A stretch of 7,220 nucleotides of DNA from contig DPSB01000575.1 in NCBI GenBank assembly GCA_003537495.1, forward strand, positions 1-7,220, given 5' to 3'. The notes under the pieces are model-generated. The model was not told the DNA's origin and did no database searches. It saw nothing but the letters and a program-made list of their open reading frames with translations. Below are positions 6,262 to 7,220 of the stretch, piece by piece (positions within the stretch are counted from its first letter, which is position 1; every line of letters starts with the position of its first letter). The translations under genes were made by a program, and so were the position numbers. The DNA is from Cytophagales bacterium. Its GTDB lineage: Bacteria > Bacteroidota > Bacteroidia > Cytophagales > Cyclobacteriaceae.

Positions 6262-7220
6262 TTACATATCAAGTATATACGCAAACATTAAAGGCGCTAC
6301 AATGGTCGCATCGCTCTCCACAATAAACTTCGGAGTTTCGATGCTCAGTTTACCCCACGTAATTTTTTCGTTTGGTACTGCACCGGAGTATGAACCATAC
6401 GAAGTCGTGCTGTCGCTGATCTGGCAGAAGTAACTCCAGAACGGAACACCATCGCGCTCTAAATCCTGGTGCAACATCGGCACCACACAAATCGGGAAAT
6501 CACCCGCAATACCACCACCAATCTGGAAGAACCCAATACCATCTTTACCTGAATGCTCGGTGTACCAATCGGCCAGCCACACCATGTATTCAATACCGCT
6601 CTTCATCGTGCTGGCTTTCAGTTCGCCTGTTAACACGTAAGAAGCAAAAATATTTCCCATCGTGCTATCTTCCCAACCCGGAACAACCATGGGCATGTTG
6701 CGTTCAGCAGCGGCAATCATCCAGCTGTTTTTCGGATCGATTTCATAATACTGTTTCAACTCACCGCTATTGATCATGCGGAACATGAATTCGTGCGGGA
6801 ACAAACGCTCGCCTTTGTCTTCGGCATCTTTCCATACTTTAAACAAGTGCGCTTGCAATCTTCGAAACGCTTCTTCTTCAGGAATACAGGTATCGGTTAC
6901 GCGGTTTAAATGGTTGCCCAACAAATCCCACTCATCTTGCGGAGTAAGGTCGCGATAGTTTGGAATTCTTTTATAGTGCGAGTGTGCCACCAGGTTCATG
7001 ATGTCCTCTTCGAGGTTAGCACCGGTACACGAAATAATATGCACTTTATTCTGGCGGATCATTTCCGCGAAGCTAATGCCCAGCTCAGCCGTACTCATCG
7101 CTCCGGCCAATGAAACCAACATCTTTTTGCCTTCGGCAATGTGTTTTTTATACCCTTTGGCAGCATCTACAAGGGCTGCCGCATTAAAATGCAGGTAATT
7201 TTTCTCGATAAAGGCAGAAA
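6262..7220 (-). CDS. Deoxyhypusine synthase-like protein (bacterial DHS family), 5' end outside window
   Basis: The reading frame is open to the window edge; 318 residues are visible, beginning SAFIEKNYLHFNAAALVDAA. The ATG at 7120-7122 is internal, because DHS-like sequence (LHFNAAALVDAAKGY) continues upstream of it. DHS enzymes use NAD and spermidine to transfer an aminobutyl group. Bacteria have no eIF5A, and bacterial members are implicated in polyamine (for example homospermidine-type) synthesis. Visible marks are KMLVSLAGAMSTAELGISFAE and the NAD-site-like SCTGANLEED (codons about 7032-7003), VPGWEDSTMGN, FFQIGGGIAGDF (6496-6531) and ITWGKLSIE. The WGK lysine (6349-6351) aligns with the lysine that forms the covalent intermediate in human DHS, but the GGGVVKHH segment of eukaryotic DHS is GGGIAGDF here. 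The product is therefore best called DHS-like. Probably only a few N-terminal residues are missing. argS follows 86 bases downstream. Confidence 0.9.
   Translation of the reverse strand, partial: SAFIEKNYLHFNAAALVDAAKGYKKHIAEGKKMLVSLAGAMSTAELGISFAEMIRQNKVHIISCTGANLEEDIMNLVAHSHYKRIPNYRDLTPQDEWDLLGNHLNRVTDTCIPEEEAFRRLQAHLFKVWKDAEDKGERLFPHEFMFRMINSGELKQYYEIDPKNSWMIAAAERNMPMVVPGWEDSTMGNIFASYVLTGELKASTMKSGIEYMVWLADWYTEHSGKDGIGFFQIGGGIAGDFPICVVPMLHQDLERDGVPFWSYFCQISDSTTSYGSYSGAVPNEKITWGKLSIETPKFIVESDATIVAPLMFAYILDM

Noticed and set aside
6191..6433. 80-codon plus-strand open frame over the spacer and the DHS-like C-terminus
   Set aside because: Most of it is antisense to the DHS-like gene. The rest covers the inverted repeat, and no protein family is recognisable.

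Overview
The window looks like an ordinary chromosomal segment of a Bacteroidota bacterium, probably a member of the Cytophagales. This is inferred from protein flavour (the ArgRS signature, the bacterial deoxyhypusine synthase-like protein, the DinB-family C-terminus), from moderate GC (42% in a hand-counted 300 bases of argS) and from mostly absent Shine-Dalgarno sequences. No marker here fixes a genus. Coding density is high. No stretch over 100 bases lacks a gene, and I saw no RNA gene, insertion sequence or CRISPR array.

Left part, plus strand (1-2039): the 3' end of a HigB-type toxin gene, cut by the window edge, overlaps its HigA-type antitoxin gene by one base. A 507-residue multi-pass membrane glycosyltransferase of the GT39/PMT type follows. 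The toxin-antitoxin pair is slightly more AT-rich than the rest and may be mobile. The glycosyltransferase converges with the leftward gene cluster at about 2040-2073, where an inverted repeat spans its stop codon and may terminate transcription from both sides.

Right part, minus strand (2074-7220): six co-directional genes, in transcription order a deoxyhypusine synthase-like protein (5' end outside the window), argS, a GNAT acetyltransferase, two tandem glutathione peroxidase paralogues, and a DinB-family protein. argS and the GNAT gene are 3 bases apart and are almost certainly co-transcribed. The other gaps (59-99 bases) allow either read-through or separate promoters. Functionally the cluster mixes a translation gene (argS), a probable polyamine-type enzyme and peroxide/thiol stress enzymes, so it is a syntenic run rather than one clear pathway.

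Most notable points: the DHS-like enzyme keeps the covalent-intermediate lysine of eukaryotic DHS but has lost the GGG..KHH segment; two paralogous peroxidases have different export signals and one has a changed active-site loop; a perfect 32-base palindrome lies between them and a 12-bp-stem hairpin lies between the DHS-like gene and argS, both resembling dispersed intergenic repeats; and the DinB-family protein appears to have lost one metal-ligand histidine. I found no convincing new multi-gene system.
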